Source of the DNA: Meandrina meandrites
Taxonomy: Eukaryota > Cnidaria > Anthozoa > Scleractinia > Meandrinidae
Reading direction: 5' to 3'
Assembly: GCA_963693305.1 (NCBI GenBank)
Contig: OY855908.1
Location: 29,446,305-29,510,304, forward strand
DNA: 64,000 nt
Shown here piece after piece: positions 42,052 to 55,500 of the stretch. The number at the start of each line of letters is the position of its first letter. The first letter of the stretch is position 1. Made by a program: the position numbers and the translations under genes. A model generated the notes under the pieces. The model was not told the origin of the DNA and searched no databases. It saw only the letters and a program-made list of their open reading frames with translations.

Positions 42052-42139
42052 CTGTTTTCTCGCTGAGTTTCTGTCAATGTTGATTTTCCTTCAGCTTGCC
42101 AAACTGTCGTCGAGTTGTTATAAGTGGATCGATCATAAA

Positions 42140-42490
42140 ATACCACAGCACGAAAATGGAGATTTACGGAAAATTAAAGGTGGCTTAAATGTCCTTAAAA
42201 TTGCTTATCCAACTTTACGCTATCAATTAAATGTTGTTAAAGGTCGTTAAACCGACATTTACGTTACCGTGCGTAAATCTGGCGTAAATGTGGCTTAAAG
42301 CTGGCATTTAAGGAACTTTAAGGGTCAAGTTTAGTTCGCTTAAATGTTTCAGTTTCTTTAAGCACGATTAAATATGAGCGTAAAGGTGGTTAAGGGGTTA
42401 GCTTTAAAAAATGTAAAGGGAGCGTAAAGCTGATTAAATTCCAAATTTACGCCAGATTTACTTCAGCTTTACACCACAGTAAAGTTATAT
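42140..42490. repeat. cryptically repetitive TTTAAG/TTTACG tract
   Basis: Many short words of the form GCGTAAA, CTTAAA and TTTACG on both strands; no gene. It may be a degenerate minisatellite. Confidence 0.4.
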
Positions 42491-45400
42491 TTTCATGCTG
42501 TGTACCAGGGCTGCGACAAAAGTTTGTATACATCAAACACATGCGTCTTCACGATTTTTTAGCCTTGCCGCGGCCTACAGTCGAGCTCGCGCGGTCGGAG
42601 AACACGAAGCGCGAAGATCGTGCTGGGATGATCCGCTGGCAAAGTGAAACCGGTAACGAGAAGCGAACGACTTTGAGAAAATGTTGTTTAATTTCTCTCC
42701 GGGTGTAAAGTACAGTGCTTGCTTATACATTCACATTCGAAAATAATTATAAAACGGTTACATAGGCTTCGTGTAAAAACACTTCGGGAACGTGGACTCT
42801 GGGAACGAGATTGCCAATGAATGCTCAAGAATTCTATTGCGTTCGGCGCCACGATCACGTATTTGTGTTGTAAACGTATACGCGCGACAGACGTGTTAAA
42901 ATCGTAATAAGTTGTTTGAATTTGGGGCAAAAATTGTACTTCAAGGAAAATAACTACAAAACAGCTGTATTGCGTTTCATGACTTTTTATACCAAAGGAT
43001 TCGTCTTCATACTCTAGGATCCCGGCAGATGTGTGTTATAATTAAAGAATATCCACGAACTATTTTGCACAGAGCGTATTTGGCCATATTCGATACGAAT
43101 ATTCCAGGTGTATATACTCCAGGATTCAATTGCGTCACGATTGCGTATTCAAGGCTAGAATACGCTAGAATATTTATGCCTTTGCGCAGTGTAGAGTCAG
43201 TAGAGTTCAGAGCGGATCAAAGACATGACAACTGCACATGCTGAACAGTAAAACAAATAAGAAAAGGAAAGTCTTTTGGGAGAGCAGTATCGAAGCAGTA
43301 GGTCGACAGAATCCCGTTACTGTAGCTTGATGGATTAAATATTCATGCGAAGCGCGCCTGCTTCGGATCATGGAACAAGAAAGAGTTTTTTCATATGTAC
43401 TGCGCTTGTTTGGGCTCGTGGATTACGAACGAGGGGTATTCTCAATTTTAGCCGAAGCATCAATCATCAACTATGTCTTCTCACTCGGACGGTCACACCA
43501 GACAAACTGTTGTGTGCAATTGCCCTTTTCACGATTTACTTTCTTATTTACATAACAAGAAAACATTCAACGTGGTTTCGAGACAGTTCGGGGCAGAAAC
43601 TACAAACTTGCCTGAAATAATGGGCAATGACCGATGAGAGCGCTCGTAGTGACAACATCCCGCGCCGGTTTTTTGTGCCCGTAAACCCATAGCCAAACTT
43701 ATATTAGCGTCACTTATCTCTGCCCATGCTCGGGACTCCGGGCTATCCCTAAATCCCTAAAACCCGAAAGAACATCCAGAAACATTCGATGTTCCTGCGC
43801 TTCAGAGTTCCAGCGGTATATTTTCTTTAAGCGGAAGACTGGGCTCCAGTGTAATCACTGTCATGGCGGCGTACATGTGATTTGTTGTAGAAGACGTTGT
43901 CGCTGTTTCAACAGTTTTATAAAGGTAAGAGAGTCTTAAAGAATACAATTTTTTCTATTTAGGTAGGCTATAGAATACAGATCACCGGTATCCATCTCAA
44001 AGAGGAGTACAGAGCTTAAATGAAATCACCGCAGGTCAGTCGCGGGTCACAGTCGCGGGTCACAGTCACGTAGTTAGCGGGAATATTCGCCGAGGAGCGA
44101 TTTTAGAATATCGGGCCACTTATTTACATATCTCTGAACGCTTTTTAGAACGAAGCATATAGAAACAAAAGGAACTATTCCAATTCAATGAGATACAAAT
44201 ATGTCGCCCGGTATTCTACAGTTCAGCTTTTGCCGAAATTGATTCACTTAGCATGAGGTGTTTTGAGTATAATTTTCAGAGGTGACTATGAAGATATCAA
44301 ATAATGCAAATAACAAAAGAGAAAACATGGAAAAAGCAGACATAAATGTTGTCATACATATATATTTAAACAAACCACTTAAATATTTGCTTAACTACAC
44401 AATACCTGGCCACTTATTTACATGTCATTGAATAAGAATAACATCTATTGTGTTATGCCTTGTGCTACAAAAGGTTCCGAGTATTCTGCAGTTGCTCTGG
44501 TAACTTTATTTAACCTTAAAATTTGGTCATCATGACTGCACATAGTTCCTAAGTTTTAGCTACAAATAAGCTTATACACTGTATCTATGAGAAGAGCTCG
44601 TAAAAACAACATTACAAATTAATGATCAAAGTAATAAGAAATTCAGTGACGTTTTCTATGTTTCCTCTGATTTTGTCAAGTTTCCATGTAATTCCATAGC
44701 TTACACATGACTAGACATACCTGGACATCAGAGACCATTTACAATATTCTAGTTTTATTTCCATGCAATTTTAGGCACTAAGCCAAGGCTTTGTTGCCTT
44801 TTGTGATCAACAGACATATCGAAACTTATACTTAATGCTTTGATGATTGCACCTGTTGTTTAGTTTATCGACCACTGTGTCCCTTACATATAAAAAAGCT
44901 TGCTGAATCAAACATGGCTCTTAAACATGATGATCAAAGAAACCAGGGTTTGTTTTGTTATATGTGCATAAATCATACATTTTATCCAAAAGTAGGGTGA
45001 ATTTTTCGTCACAGTTTAACGTTGGTGGATGAAAAGGCGAGCCACCCACTGGTGATCAGTTCTAAATATCTAGTCACCAACACTCAATTTTTGGTCGCAT
45101 TGGTGGCCATTGAGTCACAATTTTGAGCCCCGATTAGTTACAGAGGGATTGTGATCATATGTTCCAACAATCAAAACTCTTAGAATATAGAGGAACCATT
45201 ACCAGGATTCATCATAATAGAAACAGTATAAGGCATTCTCTGGTCAAAATTATTTAAAAATATAGGCCTACTGTCTTTGACAGATAAAAATGTTTGATAT
45301 GAAGTTTTGAAAATTTGAATATAGAAAGCGATTACGTGAGAATTTAAAAGTAAAAAATACTTGTTAAAAGAATGTTCAGAAGGATGCTAGAAGTGCTCAA

Positions 45401-47690
45401 TGTTTGTTTAAAGAATATTGCAATTGTATTGTCTCTGAAGTGGGCATTAGTTCTTATCCGCTTAAACAGTTTTGGCTGTGTGCCATGGATTTTGATTCTA
45501 AATAGTGTCTCTGTTTAATCATAGCATCTTCAGTTTCACAAGTAATGAGCCTGAGGACAAAAGATAAATTATGTAGTTAGAAAAAGAAAAAGTGCATCTG
45601 TTGACGAAAAATTGTCAAAATTGTTAATGTTATAAACCATCAGAATACAATGGCCTGCGACACAGTTGCACATACACAACATGTCCGGTGTCACAACTTA
45701 TTTTCTTGAAGAAAACCCATCTGTGATTGGGTCGTGACAAAGTGCAAGCCACTCATGCTCTCCCAGTTAGCCTAAATAACACATTTTGTTAGGCAAAAGA
45801 ACATTTCAATTAGCCTCAATGGCACTCCTGTCAGCCTATGGTTAGCTTAGGTAGCTTGTGGTTAGCTGTCAGATTGGGATTAAGGATTTCTGGCTTGCAT
45901 GGCTCACATGCCGTGCAAGTCATGCAAGGCATTTTGGTTAGCCCGAGTAACACATTGCTTAGCCTAATAAGTGTAGAAGTCATTGGTTAGCCTAAAGAAC
46001 ACATTTGTGAGCTTAAACAGCACTCCTGTTAGCCTAAATAGTTTCTGGCTCCCATGCCTCTGGTGGCTCACTGGCTTTCATTAAATATACGCACTCTCTC
46101 TTTCCTGATGGCATATTATTAGAAGTGTACTTTGCCTTTATGCAAATCAAAAGGTTCACTTTAGGAAGCTGCCCATGCAGTTATGGTTTTTGCCTTTTGA
46201 CAAGCCAGAGCCCAAAACTTCTGATCCGTAGAGAAGTAGTGACATCAATGAGTCAAACAGTTTGGAAACATAATTCATAGAGTTTGCATACTCTTAAAAA
46301 TGTACTTATGACATGAAAAATATTTTCTGCTTACTTGAAAGGCCTTTCGGAATACAGAAGAATGGCGTTTTTCGTTTCTCGGTTAAGGTTTGACTTGTAT
46401 TGTGCCTTTCCAGAAATTTATTTTGAAAGATCTTTGCTTTTAAAACATTTAAAATAAGAAAAGAAGTCAATCCATCCTTTTCCTTTGCTGTAAAAGATTC
46501 TGTGGCATTGGAAAATCTGCCAATGGCTGACCGTGTTTGAAATCGCCCTATAATGCTTTGCAAACTTTTGAGCATGGATTGCATCATGTATGCCTATGGA
46601 TTGTGTATCTTTTTAATGCTTTTCCCTTCTTCGCTTGGGAACAAGGTTGATCATCAGACTGAATTGTTTGAGGAGTCAGCTGAAAACTAAACCCGTCTTG
46701 GAAATTTATTCTCCTGGATTAGAATGTGTTTCAGTTCGAAGTGGCAATATTTATTGCTTTCTATCTTTTACTTTTACTTTTTTCACCGCCCCGAATAATC
46801 AGTGCAACCAAAACACTAACAAATTTAAAGAGCGGACACGAGAAAATACGGTGTTTGAAAAGCAAACTGAAAATGCTACCATTAGCTTCACCGAAAACTC
46901 TTTTTAAGCAAGTTGCTAGAAAGTGTTACACCAATGAATTTCCAAGTTCTGGGTCCTGGAATGTTGAGTCTGATGCCCTTGACTCCTGCCTTCCATTTTG
47001 GTATTTGCCAATGATGCAATCTGGCAAGCTAGAAAATGGGTTAGGTACACTTCGCGGTTTCATTTTTCCGAGCTGAAAATTACTAAAATATTGACAACAG
47101 ATTGGTGGGAACTGGAAAAGAGTAAGTTGCCATGGTAACATAATTTTAAATAATCGTAACTGTGACACCTGCAAAACTATAAGTCTACCAAGTTTCACTG
47201 GTCTCTCCAGCAAATTGCCCAACTCAGTTTTTATAATGGCTGTAAACGGAGACGCAAGTAGACGCAAGTTGAAAACTTGCGCCTACTTGAGTCTCTGTTT
47301 GGCCACGACTTGGGTGCTCTTGGGTTGACGTGCGTGGACATGCATTCAGTTTGGTTGAGATCAAATTTGCACGGAAGCCAATGCAAGTTTTTCACTGTTT
47401 GACCACCCCGGCAACACAAGTCAACGCACGTCGTCTTGTTTACTTCAAATACTGAATACTAACTTGCGTGCACTTGCAAGTAAACTTGCGAGTCCGTTTG
47501 GCCACCCAACGCAAATTTGTATGCAAGTTCAACTTGCAATGACGTTACCATTCCCCTAATTTGCATATTTTCAAATTTTCAATCCTTAAATAGCTCCGAA
47601 ACTAACACCGAAATTTGAAAACGAGAAGCGCGATTGTGGAATTCTTAACGTTATGCCTTAAATTGCAAGGGGTGAAGATTTAATCATGGT
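42491..47690. other. unit 2/3 spacer without a supported gene
   Basis: Unit blocks at 43190-43560 (including about two degenerate 49-bp repeats at 43330-43440) and 43790-44050. 45750-46060 is a TTAGCCTAAATA-rich degenerate MITE. 46650-47200 aligns with 58020-58590 upstream of ZNF4, so this part is shared by units 3 and 4 only. 47230-47520 is rich in ACTTGCG/CGCAAGT words. No coding region is supported. Confidence 0.5.
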
Positions 47691-47977
47691 AGCACTGTAA
47701 GACTCGGCAAATTTCTGGGTCAGTTCATAAATTATGGAGAAAATCGTAACAAGTACAGCTTTGCAATAAAGTGACTGTGTAATTTCCTTTTCCATGCGTA
47801 CAAGTTTTGACTGACCGACCGACGGATCGCTAATACCAATTTTCTGCAATCATTTCCATAGGAATACGCAGAAGCATCTTCCTTGACATCAGAGTTCACG
47901 TAATTAGCAAAAACATTTCTCTCCTGAACGGAGCCAACTGTTACGCGTCTGTTCCTCGACGTAAAGTGGCAAAGAAA
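47691..47977 (+). promoter_or_regulatory. conserved upstream region of ZNF3, former start lost
   Basis: Matches the other ZNF upstream regions. At the place of the ZNF1/ZNF2 start codon the sequence is ATTTCTCTCCTG, so ATG has become ATT, and about 20 bp of the N-terminal coding region is deleted. Confidence 0.6.
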
Positions 47978-49258
47978 ATGACAATTTCCAAGCACAGTGA
48001 ACAAGCACACAGTGGAATGAAGAGGTATGCATGTAACTATTGTAAAAAGTGCTTTAGCTTTTCATCACATTGTAAGAGACATGAACGAACGCATACAGGA
48101 GAGAAGCCATTTTCATGCAAGCATTGTAATAAGAGCTTCAGCGAATCGTCAAATTGCAAGGAACATGAACGAACACATACAGGAGAGAAGCCGTTTTCAT
48201 GCAAGCATTGCAATAAGTGCTTTAGCCAATCGTCACATTGCAAGGAACATGAACGAACACATACAGGAGAGAAGCCGTTTTCATGCAAACATTGTAATAG
48301 GTGCTTTAGCCATTTATCGGCCTGGAAGAGACATGAACGAACACACGCAGGAGAGAAACCGTTTTCGTGCAAGCATTGTAATAAGAGCTTCAGCGAATCG
48401 TCAAATTGCAAGAAACATGAACGAACACATACAGGAGGGAAGCCGTTTTCATGCAAGCATTGTAATAAGTGCTTTAGCACTTTGTCAAATTGCAAGAAAC
48501 ATGAACGAACACATACAGGAGGGAAGCCGTTTTTCTGCAAGCATTGTAATAAGAGCTTCAGCTATTTATCAGCCCATAAGGCACATGAACGAGCACATAT
48601 AGCAGGGAAGCCGTACACATGCAAGCACTGTAATAAGAGCTTTAGGGAGTCGTCAAACTGCAAGAGACATGAACGAACACATACAGGAGAGAAGCCGTAC
48701 ACATGCAAGAATTGTAATAAGAGCTTTAGCGAATCGTCAAATTGCAGGAAACATGAACGCACACATACAGGAGAGAAGCCGTTTTCATGCAAGCACTGTA
48801 ATAAGAGCTTTGGCGTATTGTCACATTGCAAGGAACATGAACGAACACATACAGGAGAAAAGCCGTTTTCATGCAAGCATTGTAATAAGAGCTTCAGCTA
48901 TTTATCAGCCTGTAAGGCACATGAACGAACACATATAGCAGGGAAGCCGTACACATGCAAGCACTGTAATAAGAGCTTTAGCCAGTCGTCAAACTGCAAG
49001 ATCCATGAAAAGCGACAGACGAAAGAAAGGTCTTTAAAAAGGAAGCAATCTGGAAGAAGTTTTAGACAAGAACGACTCATTCAAGAACCAACAGCAACTC
49101 CTTGTATCAAAATGTCCCAGATGTTGTCTTCTTTGACTGACGAAAATTCGTGCCAAGTTGAAAGCCTCACGTGTTGGATCTGTCAGGAGGAATTTATTAG
49201 TAAGGCATGTATCGTCCAACATTACGATGATCACGTGAGAAAAGTAGCGCTTACGTAA
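47978..49258 (+). CDS. C2H2 zinc-finger protein ZNF3, 426 residues, N-terminus shortened
   Basis: The first usable ATG is at 47978 (MTISKHSEQ); the frame is open from a GTG at 47966, not a credible animal start. Eleven canonical fingers follow, then a twelfth that ends KRQ instead of KRH and so lacks its last zinc ligand, then the CWICQEEF finger. Cys replaces Leu at helix position 4 in most fingers (Trp in finger 4, His in finger 7). Linkers include TGEKP, TGGKP and IAGKP. Compared with ZNF1 the first 26-30 residues are gone. The gene is open otherwise and could still be expressed. Confidence 0.85.
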   Translation: MTISKHSEQAHSGMKRYACNYCKKCFSFSSHCKRHERTHTGEKPFSCKHCNKSFSESSNCKEHERTHTGEKPFSCKHCNKCFSQSSHCKEHERTHTGEKPFSCKHCNRCFSHLSAWKRHERTHAGEKPFSCKHCNKSFSESSNCKKHERTHTGGKPFSCKHCNKCFSTLSNCKKHERTHTGGKPFFCKHCNKSFSYLSAHKAHERAHIAGKPYTCKHCNKSFRESSNCKRHERTHTGEKPYTCKNCNKSFSESSNCRKHERTHTGEKPFSCKHCNKSFGVLSHCKEHERTHTGEKPFSCKHCNKSFSYLSACKAHERTHIAGKPYTCKHCNKSFSQSSNCKIHEKRQTKERSLKRKQSGRSFRQERLIQEPTATPCIKMSQMLSSLTDENSCQVESLTCWICQEEFISKACIVQHYDDHVRKVALT

Positions 49259-49348
49259 ATGATATTCTTAATCACGAAGCCATCTTAGGGGTAAATAATT
49301 TTCTTGTGATTGTTTTTAGATAAACGTATGATCTTGTTGCTTTTAGCC

Positions 49349-49591
49349 ATTCTCGTCCCCAAAGCCCTTTTTTCGCTTCTCTTAGCCGGCAGGGCCTTGG
49401 CACGAGAAACGAAAGGCTCTGGAGACAAAGGATTTCCAGTTCTAGATTCTAGGACTTCCGATCTTCATGTATGCAGTCATGATGTTTCTATATACTGTAT
49501 GGGAGAGTCATGACCCTCTATATAGAAACATCACGACTAGGACTGGAAATCCTTTGTCTCCATAGCCCTTCCTTTCTCGTGCGAAGGCCCT
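49349..49591. mobile_element. foldback MITE, uninterrupted copy
   Basis: Relative of the element at 38617-39161. AGGGCCTTGGCACGAGAAAC at 49391 is inverted at about 49572-49591. It lacks the nested insertion, giving the empty site, and its outer right arm is missing. Confidence 0.8.
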
Positions 49592-49751
49592 GAGAGGAGA
49601 AGTGAAACAAAAATGCAAAAACATTGTTCTTTTTTTGTGCTGAATATTAGTAAATGGAAGAATGAAAACGCTTCATGATAATAAAGTACAAAGAACAAGC
49701 AAAGTACGAGGAGTTCAAGTTTAGTTCAGGCACGAAATCAAAGCACCAGCA

Positions 49752-50163
49752 GGCCCGTAGGGTGGATTCTGTTGAGGGGGGGCTCTTTTATTTTTTAGAG
49801 GTATTTTTTTACCGCTGGGGTTGGGGGGGGGGGGGTGGGAGGGGGGAGGGGGTTGGGGCATGCTCCCCAGGAAAGTTTGCAAATGAAGGTTCTCTCAAAT
49901 GCCATTTTCTGCATTTTGACATCATTTTTGAGGTGGGATGCATTTTCCTTCAATATTAGCTCTTCGAAAAGTAATTCTCATTCTAAAAAAATTCTGAAGT
50001 GTTTAGAAATGAGCGTGTGCATTTAGACAGTTCGTCCGTGTAATCGACCGGTCACGGTCTTTTGATTGCTTCATGTAAAAACTTTATATCTCTTGAACCC
50101 TCCAACAATGCAGACTTTTAGGGGGTTCGTGCGAACCCCTCGAACTCCCCCACCCTACGGGCC
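49752..50163. mobile_element. 412-bp MITE with GGCCCGTAGGGTGG ends and G-run
   Basis: GGCCCGTAGGGTGG at the left is inverted at 50150-50163. Unit 2 lacks the segment (about 39460-39500). It contains a G-rich tract (49818-49858, including a run of about 13 G) able to form G-quadruplexes. No clear target duplication. Confidence 0.75.
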
Positions 50164-52550
50164 TGGAAGGCACTCAACGCGATTAAAAGCGACTAAATGC
50201 CTTTCGGCCTTTACTGATGACCACGATCAAGATTCTTCCATACAGACCGTCTGTTCTTTTAATAAGAACTAAAATAGGCTGACTGAGTATAATTACATTC
50301 GGCTCCCTATGGTATCTTATTTGAAGAGAAAATTTAAAAGCTCTCGTCATTTCTATGATATGTAAATATGCTTTCAGCTAACCTTATTGGACTTGCTGGT
50401 ATTGGATATCTACTTTTAAAATCTGCAAGTAGTGTGTCAATAGGTTTTGTGTACAGCGCAGTTAATGTGAATGCATTTTTTGTATTAGCTCTTTATTTCG
50501 TGCATTGCAGATACGGTACACGTGTTTATGTCCATGTGTTCAATATTCGCAGTGCTTGCACTGTACACAAAACATTTGGCAGGCCGAAGGATATCGCGGA
50601 CCTTCAGATCGGAGTACGAGATTGAATCCCAGTACGGCTTTCGAATTTCAATCCAGTATCTTTGCGGAGCCGTCACTCCTCCATGTTGCTGACCGGTTGA
50701 AAAGGAGACTATTGTTACGAGATTGGTTTGAAATGTGATAATCGAAAGTACAAGCAAGCACTTGGTATGAACAGTCGTACCTGTACTCAGTGTAGTGTTT
50801 GTGGTCCCATCTGAAGGTCTCTGTTGTCTCGGCCAGTAGTGTTATGATTTTATAAGCCGGTCTGAGGTGATGAAGTCTCCTACGAAGACATTGTTTGGCT
50901 CTTCACGCATTTTACCGCAACCTTCGTCGGAGAGGAATGCGCCACAAACCAATAGTAGGGATCTGATGTTTGGTTGAATTAGTCTAATAGGAAAGGTCCA
51001 TTGTTAATTACTGATATGTTATGGTTTAGTAGAAACATATTATATGGAGTTCTTATTTCATGGGGCGACATTTCATACAGTGAAAGAGACTTGTTACATG
51101 AGAAAGTGTTTTAAATTTTTTTTTATAATCTTGTGTTCAGTAGTTGAGTTAAAGTTTTGCCATAACTAATAAGGGTGGGTTTAACGTGTTTTCTGTATTG
51201 GGTATTTTCCGTTCACAATTACTGAGGTGCAATTATTAAACCTTGAATTTCCTCGCTGGCATTATGCTTATTATCTGCATGCCAACGTGTTATATTCTCA
51301 AATTGCGGTTTATAAGTTAAAGATTGTCTGTAAAGATTCTTGCAACTGATGTAGAACTAATTCCTGTTTGAAGCCCAAAGTGTTGGTCATCTTACCCGTC
51401 TAAATCCGTCTAACCGAATTTTAACCATCCTCTGTCCTGTTTGGTTTATTGCTATTTCAACCTTATCAAAAGACCTTTTTCGCTTGGGCGGTTTGTTTTC
51501 CCATTACAGACCACGTGATATTCTCTAGAGAATTTTTCTTTTATCCACATAAAATTTATTCATGCATATACACGCGACTATTTGAAAATTTGAAAGCAAG
51601 AATTCTCAAGAGTATGATCACATAGTCTGTAATGGGGCAACAAAACGCCCAAGCGATAAAGGTCTGTATTTGATGTTTCCTGCGATTTGAAGGTCATTTT
51701 GTATATCACAAGTCAGACCTCGTTTTTCGGAGAAGTTTTCCTTCCCAAACCAGAAATGAGAACTGAAGAGATTACCGCTGACCACCGGGTCTCGGGACTC
51801 ATTAGGACTTTATGTTTTAGTCGGCCATATTGTTGTTCAATAGACACTGAAGTTCTCTCGCTTCGTTTCTCGTTACGTTATGTAAGTTTATTCATCCATT
51901 GTGATTTGTGTGTACTAGCATTACGAACTTATTGCATTGTTTACTCTCTTATTGTAATAGGACTCGTTCTTCGTTGTGATTAAATGAATTGAATCATCAT
52001 CGAGGAGTTTCTTCAAGAACAAACCAAATGTTAAAGAAGCGATAAACTAGAGAAACATCCCCTGGATCTTTTTATGAGGCTGGAGCTGTAGCTCGTTGCT
52101 TGTCCTCTCGCTTTGTTGTGGAGTTTGGTTTCGGCTCCCGGCTAGCCACTGGTCGAAGCTGTTCTCTCTCCGCTGCTCGTCTTTGTGGTGAGTGATTGTT
52201 CAAAGCTGCGCACCGAGGTCTGCACACCCCGAGTGGAACCTCTCTGACGATCAAGATCAGTCATGAAAGTACCTTATAGCTAAAACTTACAGAAACAGTA
52301 CAGAGTGTTTTGTTAAAGAAGGAAAATAAAAACTTCATACGTTCCCGAGATAGTCTAACATCTCATCCAGAGGGAGCGGTAGCAATGTATAGGTTGTTTC
52401 ATGTTACGGAAACTAGAGTCAGTAGAGTTTAAGGGTCGAAGACATGACAACTGAACATGCTAAACTGTAAAACAAATAAGAAAAGAAAAGACTTCTGGGA
52501 GCGTAATAGGTCGACATAATCTCGTTATCTTAGCATGAAGTGGTTACACG
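50164..52550. other. unit 3 3' flank without a gene
   Basis: 50290-51240 matches the unit 2 block. 51240-52360 has only short frames (98 codons at 51687 the longest) with no recognised family. 52330-52550 aligns with 41600-41670 and 32230-32400 of earlier units. Confidence 0.5.
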
Positions 52551-52569
52551 TAAATGCTGATCCACCTGG

Positions 52570-55500
52570 ATTAAATGTTTCGGCTCATGGATCAAGAACG
52601 AGGAATGCTCATGTGTGGCGCGCTTGTTTTGGCTCATGGATCAAGAACGAGGAAAATGCATGTGTAGTGCGCTTGTTTCGGCTCATGGATCAAGAACGAG
52701 GTAAATGCAGTGTAGTGCGCTTGTTTGGGCCCATGGATCAAGAACGAGGTAAATGCATGTGTAGTGCGCTTGTTTCGGCTCATGGATCAAGAACGAGGTA
52801 AATGCTAGTGTAGTGCGCTTGTTTCGGCTCATGGATCAAGAACGAGGTAAATGCATGTGTAGTGCGCTTGTTTTGGCTCATGGATCAAGAACGAGCTAAC
52901 TGCATGTGTAGTGCGCTTGTTTTGGCTCATGGATCAAGAACGAGGTAAATGCATGTGTAGTGCGCTTGTTTCGGCTCATGGATCAAGAACGAGGTAAATG
53001 CATGTGTAGTGCGCTTGTTTGGGCTCATGGATTAAGAACGAGGTAAATGCATGTGTAGTGCGCTTGTTTTGGCTCATGGATCAAGAACGAGGAAAATGCA
53101 TGTGTAGTGCGCTTGTTTGGGCTCATGGATTAAGAACGAGGTAAATGCATGTGTAGTGCGCTTGTTTTGGCTCATGGATCAAGAACGAGGTAAATGCATG
53201 TGTAGTGCGCTTGTTTGGGCTCATGGATTAAGAACGAGGTAAATGCATGTGTAGTGCGCTTGTTTAGGCTCATGGATCAAGAACGAGGAAAATGCATGTG
53301 TAGTACGCTTGTTTTGGCTCATGGATCAAGAACGAGGTAAATGCATGTGTAGTGCGCTTGTTTCGGCTCATGGATTAAGAACGAGGTAAATGCATGTGTA
53401 GTGCGCTTGTTTGGGCTCATGGATCAAGAACGAGGTCAATGCATGTGTAGTGCGCTTGTTTTGGCTCATGGATTAAGAACGAGGAAAATGCATGTGTAGT
53501 TCGCTTGTTTCGGCTCATGGATTAAGAACGAGGTAAATGCTAGTGTAGTGCGCTTGTTTCGGCTCATGGATTAAGAACGAGGTCAATGCATGTGTAGTGC
53601 GCTTGTTTCGGCTCATGGATTAAGAACGAGGTCAATGCATGTGTAGTGCGCTTGTTTCGGCTCATGGATTAAGAACGAGGTCAATGCATGTGTAGTGCGC
53701 TTGTTTGGGCTCATGGATCAAGAACGAGGTAAATGCATGTGTAGTGCGCTTGTTTGGGCTCATGGATTAAGAACGAGGTAAATGCATGTGTAGTGCGCTT
53801 GTTTCGGCTCATGGATCAAGAACGAGGTAAATGCATGTGTAGTGCGCTTGTTTGGGCTCATGGATTAAGAACGAGGTAAATGCATGTGTAGTGCGCTTGT
53901 TTCGGCTCATGGATCAAGAACGAGGTAAATGCATGTGTAGTGCGCTTGTTTCGGCTCATGGATCAAGAACGAGGTAAATGCATGTGTTGTGCGCTTGTTT
54001 GGGCTCATGGATTAAGAACGAGGTAAATGCATGTGTAGTGCGCTTGTTTCGGCTCATGGATCAAGAACGAGGTAAATGCTAGTGTAGTGCGCTTGTTTCG
54101 GCTCATGGATCAAGAACGAGGTAAATGCATGGGTAGTGCGCTTGTTTCGGCTCATGGATTAAGAACGAGGAAAATGCATGTGTAGTTCGCTTGTTTCGGC
54201 TCATGGATTAAGAACGAGGTAAATGCATGTGTAGTGCGCTTGTTTCGGCTCATGGATCAAGAACGAGGTAAATGCATGTGTAGTGCGCTTGTTTGGGCTC
54301 ATGGATTAAGAACGAGGTAAATGCATGTGTAGTGCGCTTGTTTCGGCTCATGGATCAAGAACGAGGTAAATGCATGTGTAGTGCGCTTGTTTGGGCTCAT
54401 GGATTAAGAACGAGGTAAATGCATGTGTAGTGCGCTTGTTTCGGCTCATGGATCAAGAACGAGGTAAATGCATGTGTAGTGCGCTTGTTTGGGCTCATGG
54501 ATTAAGAACGAGGTAAATGCATGTGTAGTGCGCTTGTTTCGGCTCATGGATCAAGAACGAGGTAAATGCTAGTGTAGTGCGCTTGTTTTGGCTCATGGAT
54601 CAAGAACGAGGTAACTGTATGTGTAGTGCGCTTGTTTTGGCTCATGGATGAAGAACGAGGTAACTGCATGTGTAGTGCGCTTGTTTCGGCTCATGGATCA
54701 AGAACGAGGTAAATGCTAGTGTAGTGCGCTTGTTTTGGCTCATGGATCAAGAACGAGGTAACTGTATGTGTAGTGCGCTTGTTTTGGCTCATGGATGAAG
54801 AACGAGGTAACTGCATGTGTAGTGCGCTTGTTTCGGCTCATGGATCAAGAACGAGGTAAATGCTAGTGTAGTGCGCTTGTTTCGGCTCATGGATCAAGAA
54901 CGAGGTAAATGCATGGGGAGTGCGCTTGTTTGGGCTCATGGATCAAGAACGAGGTAAATGCATGTGTAGTGCGCTTGTTTTGGCTCATGGATCAAGGACG
55001 AGGAAAATGCATGTGTAGTGCGCTTGTTTTGGCTCATGGATCAAGAACGAGGTAAATGCATGTGTAGTGCGCTTGTTTCGGCTCATGGATCAAGAACGAG
55101 GTAAATGCATGTGTAGTGCGCTTGTTTGGGCTCATGGATCAAGAACGAGGTCAATGCATGTGTAGTGCGCTTGTTTGGGCTCATGGATCAAGAACGAGGT
55201 AAATGCATGTGTAGTGCGCTTGTTTGGGCTCATGGATCAAGAACGAGGTAAATGCATGTGTAGTGCGCTTGTTTGGGCTCATGGATCAAGAACGAGGTAA
55301 ATGCATGTGTAGTGCGCTTGTTTGGGCTCATGGATCAAGAACGAGGTCAATGCATGTGTAGTGCGCTTGTTTTGGCTCATGGATTAAGAACGAGGAAAAT
55401 GCATGTGTAGTTCGCTTGTTTCGGCTCATGGATTAAGAACGAGGTCAATGCATGTGTAGTGCGCTTGTTTCGGCTCATGGATCAAGAACGAGGTAAATGT

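Noticed and set aside
47966..47977. GTG at 47966 as the ZNF3 start
   Set aside because: GTG is not a credible animal start here; the ATG at 47978 is used, and the ancestral ATG is visibly lost upstream.
52535..52801. 88-codon frame at the satellite edge
   Set aside because: The 49-bp period shifts frame each copy, so it is an accident of tandem repetition and ends once monomers carry TAG or TAA.
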